Shown: positions 7,086-16,092, numbered from the stretch's first letter. The stretch: 64,000 nt of DNA from Bradyrhizobium sp. 132 (GCF_023074185.1 NZ_JADPKY010000159.1:62001-126000); one strand, 5' to 3'. The notes: a model not told the origin generated them from the sequence alone. Program-made: numbers and translations.

Positions 7086-8969
7086 TTACACTTGAGCCTG
7101 GAGCAACGTGTTCATCATGCTCTGCACCACCGACATGACATGAGCGTTGGCGGCGTAGGCATTCTGGAGCTGGATCAGGTTCGACATCTCCGAGTCCAGA
7201 TTGACGCTGGAAGTCGAGTTGAACTTGGCCTGCAGCGTCGAGACCACGACGCTCTGGCCCTGCTGGAGCTGGGTCGCCTGGGTCGCGGCATTGCCCTGAA
7301 CGCTCAGGAACTGCTGGAGATAGTTCGAAACACTGCCGGTGAAGGGCTGGCTCGCCGAGCCGAGACCGCTCTGCGGCGAATAGGAGTACACCGCCGAGGT
7401 GAGCTGCGAATAGAGAAAGTCGGAGCGCGTGGTGTCGCCCGCGGGCGTCACCGGCGAGGTGTTGTAGACCGACAGCCTGGTCGGGTCGGTGGTCAGCTGC
7501 GTGTTCACGGCGATGCGCCCGGCAAGTCCGGTCATCTGCGAACCCGATGCGGTGATCGCGCCGGTGTAGAGCGCCTGCCCGCCGTCGGTGAACAGCGGCA
7601 GTTGCGGATTGCCCGAGGTCAGCGACGAGATCGTCTTGGTGATCGAGGACGAATTGACCTTGGCGAGGCCGGTGTTGTCGTCGGTCACCCGCAGTGTGGT
7701 GGCCGTCGCCGGCGACGGCGCGGCGGCGAACGACAGATGCGAGCTGGAAAGCGCGGTGTTGAGCGCCGAGGCGATCGCGCCCATGCCGCCGGAGAAGTTC
7801 ACTCCGATCTGCATCGGATTGGCGTTGGTCGCGTTCTGGAGCGGCAGCGCCGCCGGATCGGTCACGTTGACCAGCGTGATCTGGCGCTGCGTGTTGGTGC
7901 TCGTGTCCGTGTAGGTGATGTTGACGCTGTTGCCCGGCGCTGCCCCGGCGAGGTCGAGATCGAACCCGGCCGGCGGACCGGACACCGTGCTGCCGGCCGT
8001 GGTCTTGTCCGACAGCGCGCTCGACATCGTGGCGGCGAGCTGGTCGATCTGGTTCTGCGCCTGCACCAGCGTCTGGTCGCGCAGCTTGAGATCGGCCGCG
8101 ATCTGGCCCGAAGAAACCACGTTGTTGGCGACGACGTCGACCTGCGCGCCGTTCGGGAGCTTGATGTTGAACGCGCCCACACCGGACTTGGCCGGATCGA
8201 TGTCGTAGAGCGAGGTCGCCGACAGCGCGCCGGCAGACGCAAAGGTGAATTGCGAGGCGAGCCCGGCGCCGACCAGCTGGATGCCGGTGGTGGTGTAGAT
8301 GTTGGCCTGGTTCGAACCGTCGGTGGTGACGCGGACGTCGACATATTTCGACAGATTGTTGATGGCCTGGTCGCGCTGGTCCATCAGCGTCGCAGCCGAG
8401 GGGTCGGTTGCCGGCAGGCCCTGGAGCCTGGTGTTGATGTCGGCGATCTGCTGCATCGACCCGTTGGCAGCTAGCGCCGAGGTGCCGAGATCCTGCTCGA
8501 CGTTGGAGCGCAGCGACTGGATGCCCTTGGTGGTGAGGTTGAGCTGCTGCGCCAGCGTCTGCGCCGCACCGAGAGCGACCGTTTGCGCCGACGACGAGCC
8601 CGCGCTGGTCGACAGCGCCTGCAACGCCGTGGTGAAATTGTTCAGCGCGGTTTCGAGCGTGCCGCTGTTGCCGGGCGTGCCATAGACATTCTGAAGCTGC
8701 TTCAGGATGTTGGCCATCTGGTCGGCGTAGCCGCTGCCGCCGGTCTCGGTGCGCAGCTGGTTCTGCACGTATGTGTCGAGCTCGCGGCTGACGCCGGTCG
8801 TCATCGCCGTCGAGCCGAAGTCACCGGTGGTGACCTCGATCTGGTTCGGCTTCTGGACGACGTAACCCGGCGTCTGCGAGTTGGCGACGTTCGAGGAAAC
8901 GATCGAGAGCGCGGCCTGGTTGGCACGCAGACCGCTCATCGCACTGGCGAGGGCTGAACTCAAACCCAT
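7086..8969 (-). CDS. flgK: flagellar hook-associated protein FlgK (HAP1)
   Basis: 627 residues. FlgK is the first junction protein at the hook tip. The N-terminus SALASAMSGLRANQAALS followed by SNVANSQTPGY is the conserved flagellar rod/hook/HAP motif, and the C-terminus (SNLIQLQNAYAANAHVM with final MNTLLQAQV) is the matching FlgBCEGK C-terminal helix. The middle contains the family pattern MDQRDQAINNLSKYV near residue 205. It starts 35 bases after flgE and leads into flgL after 21 bases, so the three form one operon. No secretion signal peptide is expected, because the protein leaves through the flagellar export channel. Confidence 0.95.
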   Translation of the reverse strand: MGLSSALASAMSGLRANQAALSIVSSNVANSQTPGYVVQKPNQIEVTTGDFGSTAMTTGVSRELDTYVQNQLRTETGGSGYADQMANILKQLQNVYGTPGNSGTLETALNNFTTALQALSTSAGSSSAQTVALGAAQTLAQQLNLTTKGIQSLRSNVEQDLGTSALAANGSMQQIADINTRLQGLPATDPSAATLMDQRDQAINNLSKYVDVRVTTDGSNQANIYTTTGIQLVGAGLASQFTFASAGALSATSLYDIDPAKSGVGAFNIKLPNGAQVDVVANNVVSSGQIAADLKLRDQTLVQAQNQIDQLAATMSSALSDKTTAGSTVSGPPAGFDLDLAGAAPGNSVNITYTDTSTNTQRQITLVNVTDPAALPLQNATNANPMQIGVNFSGGMGAIASALNTALSSSHLSFAAAPSPATATTLRVTDDNTGLAKVNSSSITKTISSLTSGNPQLPLFTDGGQALYTGAITASGSQMTGLAGRIAVNTQLTTDPTRLSVYNTSPVTPAGDTTRSDFLYSQLTSAVYSYSPQSGLGSASQPFTGSVSNYLQQFLSVQGNAATQATQLQQGQSVVVSTLQAKFNSTSSVNLDSEMSNLIQLQNAYAANAHVMSVVQSMMNTLLQAQV

Positions 8970-9004
8970 GTTGACTAGCCGCCTTTGGTTACGTCACGCG
9001 CAGA

Positions 9005-11284
9005 TCAGCGCAACACGTTCAAGAGGTCCTGCACCATCGAATTCGCCGTCGTGATCACCTTGGTGTTGGCCGAATAGGCCTGCTGGGTCACGATCAGCTT
9101 GGTGAATTCGTCGGCGATGTCGGTGTTCGAGCCTTCCAGCGACGAGCCGCTGATGCTGCCCGAAGCGCCGTCGATCGCAGGTCCCGACTGTTCGGTCGCA
9201 GCGTAGGCGCCGCCGTCGAGCGCCTTGAGATAGTTGGTGCCGTTGAAATGTGACAACGAGACCTGTGCGAGGTCGAGATTCTGGCCGTTGGAGAAGGTTC
9301 CGACCACGAGGCCGTTATTGTTGACGGCAACGGAGCGGAGCTGACCCGCGGCGTAGCCGTTCTGCGTGATGGTGTTGATGGTCACCGCACCGCTCGTGCT
9401 GGCATATTGCGTCAGCCCGCCCGAGGAAATGTTGAACGAGACCGAGCCGAGCGACTGTCCGCTGACGCTGACGTTGTTGATGGTGATGCCCGAGCCGCTC
9501 GGCGAAGTCAGCGAGCCGTCGGAGGCAAAGGTGAAGGCCTGGCCGGTGTTGACCCAGCCGACCGTCGTACCGGTCGCGTTCGGGTCGGTCTGGTAGAACA
9601 TGTTCCAGCTATCAGCATGGCCCGCGCCCAGCGAGGCACTGTCGGTCTTGGCCCAGCGCAGCTGCAGGTTCACCGGCGTGCCGGCCGCGTTGTAGGCTGT
9701 CACCGCGCCACCACTGATCGATTCCTTGGTGAAGGTGGCGATGTCGTTGCCGATCACACCACCGGTGCCAGCGACGCCGCCGCCGTCACGATTCTTGTTG
9801 ATGGTCGAGGTGAAGCCGAGCGCGGCGAAGGCTGCGCTGTTGGAGCTCGACACGGACAGGTTGGAAGCGGTGCCTGTGTTCAGCGTGATGACGCCGCCGC
9901 TGCTGACCGACGACCCCGTTGCACCGGCGAGAAAGTCGATCTTGCCGAGCAGGGTCGCGATGTTATCGGTGACGCTGATCTGGTTCGGGTTCGGCGTGGG
10001 CGCGGAGACGAAAGTCAGCGTCTGACCATTCACCGTGATCGTATCGGGCAGAACGACGGGCGGCCCCGCCGATCCCGCCTGGAAGCCCGACGAAAGCACC
10101 TCGGCGCCACCGGCCGTCGCCGCGCCGCTTAGCGCCGTGGAGCTAGAGATCGCAGGCGAGGACAACACGTTGCCGCCGCGCGTCAAGCTGCTGATGCCGA
10201 GGGCCGTGGCCACCTGGCCGCTGCCGACCGGCACGTCGGTGCTGGTGCCGCTGGAGATCACGATATTGCCGCTGGCGTTCAGCGACGCTGTAACGCCGGC
10301 GCCGCCGGCGGTCTGGATCGCCTGCAGGATGTCGGCCACCGTGGCCGTCGTGCCCGCGCCGAGACCGATCGTGGTGTTGCTTCCGACCGTCGCGACGGTG
10401 GTGCCGCCGTTGAAGGTAATCGTATTGTTGTTGATGGTCAGCGTCTGCCCACTGAGCTGTGTGAGGATGCTCGATGCGAGATGCGTGCCGATGGAAGCAT
10501 CCAACGACGTCGTCGTGGACGCCACAGCCGAAGAATTGTTCTGGAGCGCGACCGTGCCCGTCGCAGTGGTCGATGAGTAGGGCGAACGGATATTGCCGGT
10601 TGCGGCAGCGCCGGACGCAGTGGCGTTCGTATAGGGCGGAGGCGGCGTGCCAACCGGCAGCGGGTTGGCCGCGAAGTCCGACGGATTAATTCCGCCAGCG
10701 GCCAGCAGCGTGCCGGTCGCCGCCGTCGTGCTCGCCACCGTGTTCGGCTGGGTCGGCAGGTTCGCCGCGTACTGGATCGAGGTGGTCGCCTGCGCCGGGA
10801 TGAAGTTGTTCTGAAATTTCAAGACCGTCGCCACGTTGCCTTGCGGATTGCCGGTCTTCGGATCGACGGTGACGCCCATCAGGTAATAGCCGGCGCCGTT
10901 GACCAGATTGCCGTTGGCATTGAGCTGGAAGTCGCCGCGCCTCGTGTAATAGGTGACGCCGCTGAACTGCGGCAAGTTGTCGACGATGCCGGTCGCCTTC
11001 TGGATCGAGAAGAAGCCGTCGCCGGTGATCGCCATGTTGGTGGCGACGGTGGAGCCCGAGATCGTGCCCTGCGTGGTGATGGTGGCCTTGGCGTTGGCCG
11101 TCACGCCGCCGGCGACCTGCTTGCTCGGCACCGAGGAGTCCGGAATGAGATCGACGAAGCTGGTCCCGATGCCCTTGTAACCGGTGGTGGATGAGTTCGC
11201 GATGTTGCCGGAAATGTTCTGCAGCGCGTAGGACTGCGCCTGCAGGCCACCCACCGAGGTGTTCATTGCATCGAAGATACCCAT
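9005..11284 (-). CDS. flgE: flagellar hook protein FlgE, enlarged
   Basis: 759 residues, against about 400 in enterobacteria. The N-terminus DAMNTSVGGLQAQSYALQN and IANSSTTGYKGIGTSF, the TISGSTVATNMAITGDGFF stretch, and the C-terminal SNTDIADEFTKLIVTQQAY with a final MVQDLLNVLR are hallmark FlgE segments. The extra length is a Ser/Thr/Gly-rich region (about 170-490), probably a surface domain of the hook. It contains two similar blocks with DTITVNGQTLTFVS and a TNNNTIT-like stretch; the first motif also has a close counterpart in flgL (DTITVNGTTLSFVS). First gene of the leftward flgE-flgK-flgL operon. Confidence 0.95.
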   Translation of the reverse strand: MGIFDAMNTSVGGLQAQSYALQNISGNIANSSTTGYKGIGTSFVDLIPDSSVPSKQVAGGVTANAKATITTQGTISGSTVATNMAITGDGFFSIQKATGIVDNLPQFSGVTYYTRRGDFQLNANGNLVNGAGYYLMGVTVDPKTGNPQGNVATVLKFQNNFIPAQATTSIQYAANLPTQPNTVASTTAATGTLLAAGGINPSDFAANPLPVGTPPPPYTNATASGAAATGNIRSPYSSTTATGTVALQNNSSAVASTTTSLDASIGTHLASSILTQLSGQTLTINNNTITFNGGTTVATVGSNTTIGLGAGTTATVADILQAIQTAGGAGVTASLNASGNIVISSGTSTDVPVGSGQVATALGISSLTRGGNVLSSPAISSSTALSGAATAGGAEVLSSGFQAGSAGPPVVLPDTITVNGQTLTFVSAPTPNPNQISVTDNIATLLGKIDFLAGATGSSVSSGGVITLNTGTASNLSVSSSNSAAFAALGFTSTINKNRDGGGVAGTGGVIGNDIATFTKESISGGAVTAYNAAGTPVNLQLRWAKTDSASLGAGHADSWNMFYQTDPNATGTTVGWVNTGQAFTFASDGSLTSPSGSGITINNVSVSGQSLGSVSFNISSGGLTQYASTSGAVTINTITQNGYAAGQLRSVAVNNNGLVVGTFSNGQNLDLAQVSLSHFNGTNYLKALDGGAYAATEQSGPAIDGASGSISGSSLEGSNTDIADEFTKLIVTQQAYSANTKVITTANSMVQDLLNVLR

Positions 11285-11402
11285 AACTTTGTCTCCAGAT
11301 CCGATCTCGGCGGCCGGTCGACCATGGCCGCAGTCGGAGGAGACTGTCGCAAGGGCTATGCCAATGCGGGTTTTCTCAGGAAATCAATGACTTAAATAGG
11401 AA

Positions 11403-11426
11403 TGCCCCGGTCGCATGACCGGGGCA
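11403..11426 (-). terminator. hairpin terminator after msrB
   Basis: A perfect 10-bp stem (11403-11412 with 11417-11426) around GCAT. On the minus strand it is followed by TTCCTATTT. It lies downstream of leftward msrB and upstream of flgE. A smaller repeat, ACAATTGCCGG twice, lies at 11426-11455. Confidence 0.65.
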
Positions 11427-11523
11427 CAATTGCCGGGCCGGCAACAATTGCCGGGATCTCATAGCGTTTTCGAGCGAAGTGGCACCCGGTTCGCGTGAAG
11501 AAAACGCGTCAATCAAAGAGCCT

Positions 11524-12036
11524 TCACGTCGCCGATGCAGCAGCGGGGTGGAACACCATCCCGAAACCGTCGATGCAGTAGCGCAATCCGGTCGGCTTCG
11601 GACCGTCGTCGAAGACGTGGCCGAGATGGCCGCCGCAACGGCGGCAATGCACTTCGGTGCGGAGCATGCCGAAAGTGCGGTCCTCGGTCTTGCCGACATT
11701 GCCCTCGATCGGCTGGTAGAAGCTCGGCCAGCCGGTGCCGCTCTCGAATTTGGTGTCGGACGCAAACAGCGCCAGGTCGCAGCCGGCGCAGGCGAAGACG
11801 CCCTTGCGATGCTCCTTGAGCAACGGGCTGGAGCCCGGCCGCTCGGTGCCCTCCTTGCGCAGGATCTCATATTGCTGCGGCGTGAGCTGGGCACGCCACT
11901 CGGCGTCCGTCTTCTCGATCTCGAATTTTTGCGCGGCCTTCTCACCGGCTTCCGCGGGCGATGCTCTGAGCCAGCGGAAGGCCGCAAGGCCGAACAGGCC
12001 GGCGACAGTCGTCAACAGGATGCGGCGGTCAAACAT
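11524..12036 (-). CDS. msrB: peptide-methionine (R)-S-oxide reductase MsrB, exported
   Basis: 170-residue MsrB, which reduces the R form of methionine sulfoxide in proteins. Zinc ligands Cys83/Cys86 (CAGC) and Cys131/Cys134 (CRRC) and the catalytic Cys154 in GLRYCIDG are all present, as are GTGWPSF and HCRRCGGHLGHVF. An N-terminal arginine pair and hydrophobic stretch (FDRRILLTTVAGLFGLAAF) suggest a Tat-type signal or anchor, so it probably repairs periplasmic proteins. I prefer the ATG at 12036, preceded by GGAG at 7 bases, over a GTG at 12063. The resolving cysteine was not assigned. Confidence 0.93.
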   Translation of the reverse strand: MFDRRILLTTVAGLFGLAAFRWLRASPAEAGEKAAQKFEIEKTDAEWRAQLTPQQYEILRKEGTERPGSSPLLKEHRKGVFACAGCDLALFASDTKFESGTGWPSFYQPIEGNVGKTEDRTFGMLRTEVHCRRCGGHLGHVFDDGPKPTGLRYCIDGFGMVFHPAAASAT

Positions 12037-12122
12037 CTCATTCTCCGTGCGCAGGAAGTCCACGCTCTGAGATACGGGCTCTAACGGCCGACGTTACACT
12101 TCCGGGCGGAATTCTTCTCAAC

Positions 12123-13583
12123 TTATTGCGAGACGCCCTGGTCTTGCGAGGCCGGTTCCAACGCCTCGGCCGCAGGTTTCGGCGGCTGGGCCAGCCGCGG
12201 CCTGACGCCCGGCGGCGGCGGGCGGCGCGGACCGGTGCCGGCGGCCCGGTTGGCTTCGGCGAGGCGCGCCTCGCGTTCCCGGTCCTTGACCCGCGCCCGT
12301 TCACGGTAGCGGGCGAGCGAGCCTGCGGCAGCGGAACTCGCCCTGCCCCAGATCCCGACCATCTGGCCCGCGGCGCGGCCGGTCGCGCCGCCCGCCCAGA
12401 CCAGCTCGAACGGCGAGAACAGCCGCCAGCGCTCGTCGCCCAACAGAATGCTGCGCGCGATCATCTGCCCGGCCATGGCCGAGGTGTTCATGCCCTGGCG
12501 GCCGAACCCGCTTGCCACCCACAGGCCTTTGCGCAACTGGCCGATCTGCGGCATGCCGTGCACGGTCTGGCCAGTGGCGCCGCCGAATGTTTCGGTGATT
12601 TCGACATTGCCGAGTTGAGGGAAGATGGACCGGACCCGCCGCCTGACGGTGCCCGAAAAGCGTTGCGGTCGCGCCGCCCAGGTGGTCTCCGGGCTCTCCC
12701 ACATCAGGCGGTCGCCATCGACGATCCGGAAATGGTCGACGCCATCGGAATCCATCACCGATCCCTTGAAGGCGATGACCTCGTGCACGCGCTCGCCGAG
12801 CGGCGCGGTGATTCCGGCATAGCGCCAGACCGGCAGCAGCGTTTCCGACAGGCGCCGCAGCGGCGCACCAAGATGGATGTTGCCGGCGAGCACGATGTGG
12901 GTGGCGCGCAGCCGCGCCGAGGGCGTGACGATGCGCTTGCGAATGCCGGAATGATCGATGCTGACGACCGGCGTGTCCTCGAAGATGCGCGCTCCGGCCC
13001 GCCGCGCCAGCGCCGCGAGGCCGTGCACATATTTGCGGCCGTCGACCTGGAACGCCCGCGGATAGTACACCCCGTGGAAATAGCGATCGGTCTTGAGCAC
13101 CTCGCGGACGCGGTCGGCCTGCCAGCCCTCGACGTCGGTGTCGAAATCCCCGGCGAGCATCTGCAACCGGCTAATCAGCCGGTCGCCGGCATCGACGTTG
13201 GAGACCTCCAGCACGCCGTCGCTCGGGCCGATCCCCGGCATGTTCGCTTCCGTCGCGTTGGCCCGAACGAACTCGGCGCCCTGCTTCGACAACGTCCACA
13301 ATTCCCGCGCGTCCTCGAAGCCGATGCGCTCGATCAGCTCGGTGAGCGGCAGCGCGAATCCCGGCATCACGGTGCCGAGCTGGTTGCCCGAGGCGTTCCA
13401 GCCGATATGGCGGCCCTCGAGCACCGCGACGCTGGCCCCGAGCCGGGCCGCCTCCAGCGCGATGGAGAGCCCGGCAAGCCCGGCCCCGATGACGCAGATG
13501 TCCGCATCGAGGTCGAACGACAGCCGCGCGCGGTCGCGAAAGCCGGCTTCTTCCTGGGACACGCTTGTGAAAGTCTCGTTCAT
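12123..13583 (-). CDS. FAD-dependent oxidoreductase, DAO family (PuuB/OrdL-like)
   Basis: 486 residues. The N-terminal dinucleotide-binding motif ADICVIGAGLAGLSIALEAA (about 27-46), followed by the acidic residue in VAVLEGRHIGWNASG, binds FAD; that last segment is characteristic of the gamma-glutamylputrescine oxidase-like DAO family. A conserved C-terminal FAD segment, GLWVASGFGRQGMNTSAMAG, lies near 360. These enzymes oxidise amines or amino acids with O2 or another acceptor; the substrate here is unknown. The last ~70 residues are Arg/Pro/Ala-rich and look like a disordered extension. It lies 87 bases upstream of msrB on the same strand. Confidence 0.85.
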   Translation of the reverse strand: MNETFTSVSQEEAGFRDRARLSFDLDADICVIGAGLAGLSIALEAARLGASVAVLEGRHIGWNASGNQLGTVMPGFALPLTELIERIGFEDARELWTLSKQGAEFVRANATEANMPGIGPSDGVLEVSNVDAGDRLISRLQMLAGDFDTDVEGWQADRVREVLKTDRYFHGVYYPRAFQVDGRKYVHGLAALARRAGARIFEDTPVVSIDHSGIRKRIVTPSARLRATHIVLAGNIHLGAPLRRLSETLLPVWRYAGITAPLGERVHEVIAFKGSVMDSDGVDHFRIVDGDRLMWESPETTWAARPQRFSGTVRRRVRSIFPQLGNVEITETFGGATGQTVHGMPQIGQLRKGLWVASGFGRQGMNTSAMAGQMIARSILLGDERWRLFSPFELVWAGGATGRAAGQMVGIWGRASSAAAGSLARYRERARVKDREREARLAEANRAAGTGPRRPPPPGVRPRLAQPPKPAAEALEPASQDQGVSQ

Positions 13584-13595
13584 GTTGTTTTCTTA

Positions 13596-13699
13596 GAGCA
13601 TGATCCGGAAAAGTGTGCAGCGGTTTTCCGAAAAGATCATGCTCAAGGCAATAATTTAAAGCGCGATGATCATTTGTCCCAATCTCATTGCGCTTTAAA
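13596..13699. repeat. dispersed palindromic repeat A (copy 1) with TTTAAAGCGC tail
   Basis: GAGCATGATC at 13596-13605 pairs with GATCATGCTC at 13635-13644. Inside, CGGAAAA pairs with TTTTCCG. A second perfect 10-bp inverted repeat, TTTAAAGCGC (13655) with GCGCTTTAAA (13690), follows. Related copies of the first part are at 19333 and 32696. It fills the divergent gap between the FAD oxidoreductase and sixA. Confidence 0.85.
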
Positions 13700-13778
13700 G
13701 GACTGAGCGGCCGCTTGTCACCTTGTCCTCGACCAGCGCCTGTAGATTATCCTGGTCGCGTAACGATTCGAGAATGCC

Positions 13779-14309
13779 ATGCGCCGTTTACTGCTGCTGC
13801 GTCACGCCAAGACCGAGATCGACGCGCCGAGCGGCCGTGACCAGGATCGCCGTCTCGACGACCGCGGCCAACGGGATTCCGCGCAGCTCGGCGACTGGAT
13901 CGCCGCCCATCCGCCGTTCCCCGAGGCCGTGCTGGTGTCGCATGCCGTCCGGGCCCGGCAGACCTGGGACATCGTCTGGGAGGCGATGAAGGACCGCGTC
14001 GCGGCGCCGCAGGTCGAAATCCTGTCGGAACTCTACGGCGCCGATCCCGCGCAGATCCTGGAGACCATTCGCGCCGCAACCGTCCCGGCCGACCCTAAGC
14101 AGTTGCTGCTGGTCGGGCACAATCCGGGCATGCATGAGGTCGCCTTGATGCTGATGGGTGGCGGCGATCCGGCCGGCGCCAAGGCGATCGCCGACAACCT
14201 GCCCACCGCAGGGCTTGCTATCTTCGATTTTGACGTCAAGGATTGGGGCGATGTGGCCTACCGCCGCGGCAAACTGGTGCAGTTCGTCAGCCCAAAGCTG
14301 CTTCGTTAG
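13779..14309 (+). CDS. SixA-like histidine phosphatase
   Basis: 176 residues, histidine phosphatase superfamily (phosphoglycerate mutase fold). The N-terminal LLLLRHAKTE carries the R-H-A version of the RHG motif, with the nucleophilic histidine. A second Arg is in SHAVRARQTW, and the partner His is in LLLVGHNPGMHE. In Escherichia coli SixA removes phosphate from the phosphotransfer domain of ArcB or from PTS Npr. Alphaproteobacterial members are mostly uncharacterised. Length and motif order fit SixA rather than a metabolic mutase. It starts about 80 bases after the repeat A block. Confidence 0.88.
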   Translation: MRRLLLLRHAKTEIDAPSGRDQDRRLDDRGQRDSAQLGDWIAAHPPFPEAVLVSHAVRARQTWDIVWEAMKDRVAAPQVEILSELYGADPAQILETIRAATVPADPKQLLLVGHNPGMHEVALMLMGGGDPAGAKAIADNLPTAGLAIFDFDVKDWGDVAYRRGKLVQFVSPKLLR

Positions 14310-14410
14310 CTTAAGGCTGCTTCGATCGGAATGAGACGCGCGGGCGCCGTCTCGACCGTTTGATCCAGCCTGGTCAAAAGAACTTCCTGACCGGAAGATT
14401 GGAGGCGTAG

Positions 14411-14836
14411 ATGTTCAAGTCCATCCTCGTGCCCATCGATCTCGCCGACACCGATCTGGCCAAGCCGGCGATCGCGACCGCGGCAACGCTGTCGCAGACC
14501 TGGAGCGGCGTGGTACGCCTGCTCAACGTGCTGCCGATGACGCCCGTGATGCTGGCCGAATACGTGCCGGCCGATTTCGACGAACAGCAGCGCCAGGCCT
14601 CGGAAGAAGCCCTCGCCATCGTCGCGCGCGAATCCGGCATCGAGGCTTCCCGCATCTCCAGCGTGGTGCGGCAGGGCGGCATCTACCACGAGATCCTGGA
14701 GGAAGCCGTCCACATGAAGGCCGAGCTGATCGTGATGACCTCGCACCGGCCGGCGATGCGCACCTATTTCCTCGGCTCCAATGCCGGACATGTTGTGCGT
14801 TACGCGAAATGTTCGGTGCTGGTGGTCAGGCACTGA
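14411..14836 (+). CDS. universal stress protein UspA family
   Basis: 141 residues, one USP domain. The N-terminus MFKSILVPIDLADTD and the C-terminal FLGSNAGHVVRYAKCSVLVV are typical of the ATP-binding USP fold. The first Gly of the usual G-x2-G nucleotide motif is replaced (TSHRPAMRTYFLGSNAG), so ATP binding is uncertain. Cytoplasmic. It follows sixA by 100 bases on the same strand and is followed at once by a large inverted repeat. Its function in this organism is unknown. Confidence 0.88.
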   Translation: MFKSILVPIDLADTDLAKPAIATAATLSQTWSGVVRLLNVLPMTPVMLAEYVPADFDEQQRQASEEALAIVARESGIEASRISSVVRQGGIYHEILEEAVHMKAELIVMTSHRPAMRTYFLGSNAGHVVRYAKCSVLVVRH

Positions 14837-14845
14837 GCGGTGCTC

Positions 14846-14925
14846 CGTCATTGCGAGCGCAGCGAAGCAATCCAGAATCTTTCCGCGGCGACAGTCTGGA
14901 TTGCTTCGCTGCGCTCGCAATGACG
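14846..14925. repeat. dispersed inverted repeat B (copy 1)
   Basis: Perfect 31-bp arms (14846-14876 and 14895-14925) flank an 18-base spacer. Each arm starts or ends with CGTCATTGCGAGCGCAGCGA or its complement. A degenerate copy is at 53500-53606. It sits 9 bases after the usp stop, so it may also act as that gene's transcript end. Confidence 0.92.
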
Positions 14926-15576
14926 ATGTTGAAGCATTGTGCGCCTATCACCCCGGCTACGAGATCTTGCGAAGCCCGTCGGGCAAAACACGCGAGCGAT
15001 GGGTCAACCCGCGCCGCCAAAATATTCCACTTTACCGAAATTCGGAAACGGCGTATGTCTCGCCTCACTCCGGCCCAAGGAAGAGGGGCGTATCGCGATC
15101 GTCACGAACGCGGGCCGGACGGCGGCGGACGCTGATAACATCGGCGCGAACGGCTTCGCAGGGCGGGCAACCGTGAGCAAAGGCCTCGCGCACACGACCG
15201 GTGTGATCGGCGTACGGCAAAATCGTGTGGTCCTGGCGCCCGGGGTCTGTGCGCCAAGTCTTGCGGTGATGTGGCGGCCCGACCGGGTCCGCACATCAGC
15301 CATCCGCAAGGCGACGGGGGCAATAGTGCATCGCTCCCCGGGGAGAGCACGGCATAAGCCGTAAAACCGCTGCGCAGGGAAGGCCGGTTGTTTGGCTTCA
15401 CCTGTATGCCGCTGTGCAATTTTCTTACGACAACCTCGCACAGTGGACCGCGGGTGCCAGCCGGCACCCGGTCTTCCCTGCGCCCTCTTTCTCGAGAGGG
15501 CAAGGCGACGAAGCAAAGCTCGGGCGAAACAAGCCGCGAGGATGAACAGCTGTGTCTATCGATGAGCAACGGTCCC
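14926..15576. other. gene-poor, repeat-like element with RNA-like secondary structure
   Basis: No convincing gene. The stretch contains GCCCGTCGGGC (near 14978), then a GC-rich block to about 15550 with nested hairpins: CGCAGGGAAGG (15373) can pair with TCTTCCCTGCG (15472), enclosing CGGGTGCC (15451) with GGCACCCG (15463); GCCCTCT (15482) pairs with AGAGGGC (15495). Short reading frames exist on both strands, but none has family features or a good start. From memory similar text is multi-copy in Bradyrhizobium genomes; I cannot verify this here. Confidence 0.5.
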
Positions 15577-15712
15577 GTGCCCCGGACGCAGCGCAGCGCT
15601 ACTTCAGCGGTGCGCTGCAGAGCCGGGGCCCATGCGTCAGCGAGTGCAGTTGGCCTTTGGGTCCCGGCTCTGCGCCGCAACGCTTGCGCGCTGCGTCGCG
15701 TCCGGGACACGA
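15577..15712. repeat. dispersed repeat C (copy 1)
   Basis: GTGCCCCGGACGCAGCGCAG at the left and GTCCGGGACACGAG at the right form imperfect inverted ends. Internal GAGCCGGGGCCCA and TGGGTCCCGGCTC form an inner inverted pair. Related copies are at 46589-46727 and, inverted, at 53348-53469. Confidence 0.88.
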
Positions 15713-15721
15713 GAGAGCGTC

Positions 15722-15958
15722 CTACAAATACCGCGTCAGTTCGGCTTTGACCTGGCCGTAGACCGCGTCCTCGATCTGGCTGCGCGTGATCCCGATGTCG
15801 CGCAGGGCGCGGTCGTCGAGCTCGTTCAGTGTCTTGACGGCGGAGCGGTGCTCCAGGCGCTCGAACAGCGCATAGGCGCCGTTGGCGAGGGTGCGGAAGA
15901 ATCCGCCCGTCGAGGATGAGCGTAAACTCCGCCCGGCAGTCTGCGAGATCGTGGTCAT
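15722..15958 (-). CDS. DUF1127 small protein
   Basis: 78 residues. The C-terminal LNELDDRALRDIGITRSQIE is the arginine-rich DUF1127 motif. Members of this family in Agrobacterium and related bacteria affect RNA turnover, phosphate or carbon metabolism and act as small RNA-interacting regulators; that is family knowledge, not shown here. The N-terminal 30 residues are Ser/Thr-rich. It diverges from a MocR-type regulator gene with a 184-base gap, which suggests control by that regulator. Confidence 0.85.
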   Translation of the reverse strand: MTTISQTAGRSLRSSSTGGFFRTLANGAYALFERLEHRSAVKTLNELDDRALRDIGITRSQIEDAVYGQVKAELTRYL

Positions 15959-16092
15959 TGTCCTTCTCCGGCCTATGGTCCACGCGGCGAAGCGGATGCC
16001 GTTGGCGCAAGCGCTTGAGCGCCTGCACCTGATTTGCCATCGGATTGCTCTCGCTTTCCTCGGCTCAATCGTGGACCTTGATGGAACTTAAA

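Noticed and set aside
12126..13706. A 526-residue plus-strand frame opposite the FAD oxidoreductase
   Set aside because: Antisense shadow; the minus-strand protein has complete FAD-binding motifs.
14939..15364. Short reading frames around 15.0-15.4 kb that could be called hypothetical proteins
   Set aside because: No family features, no ribosome-binding site, overlapping frames on both strands in a repeat-like, structured stretch.
15361..15510. tRNA or rRNA gene in the hairpin-rich stretch
   Set aside because: No T-loop, anticodon arm or CCA arrangement; stem lengths do not fit.
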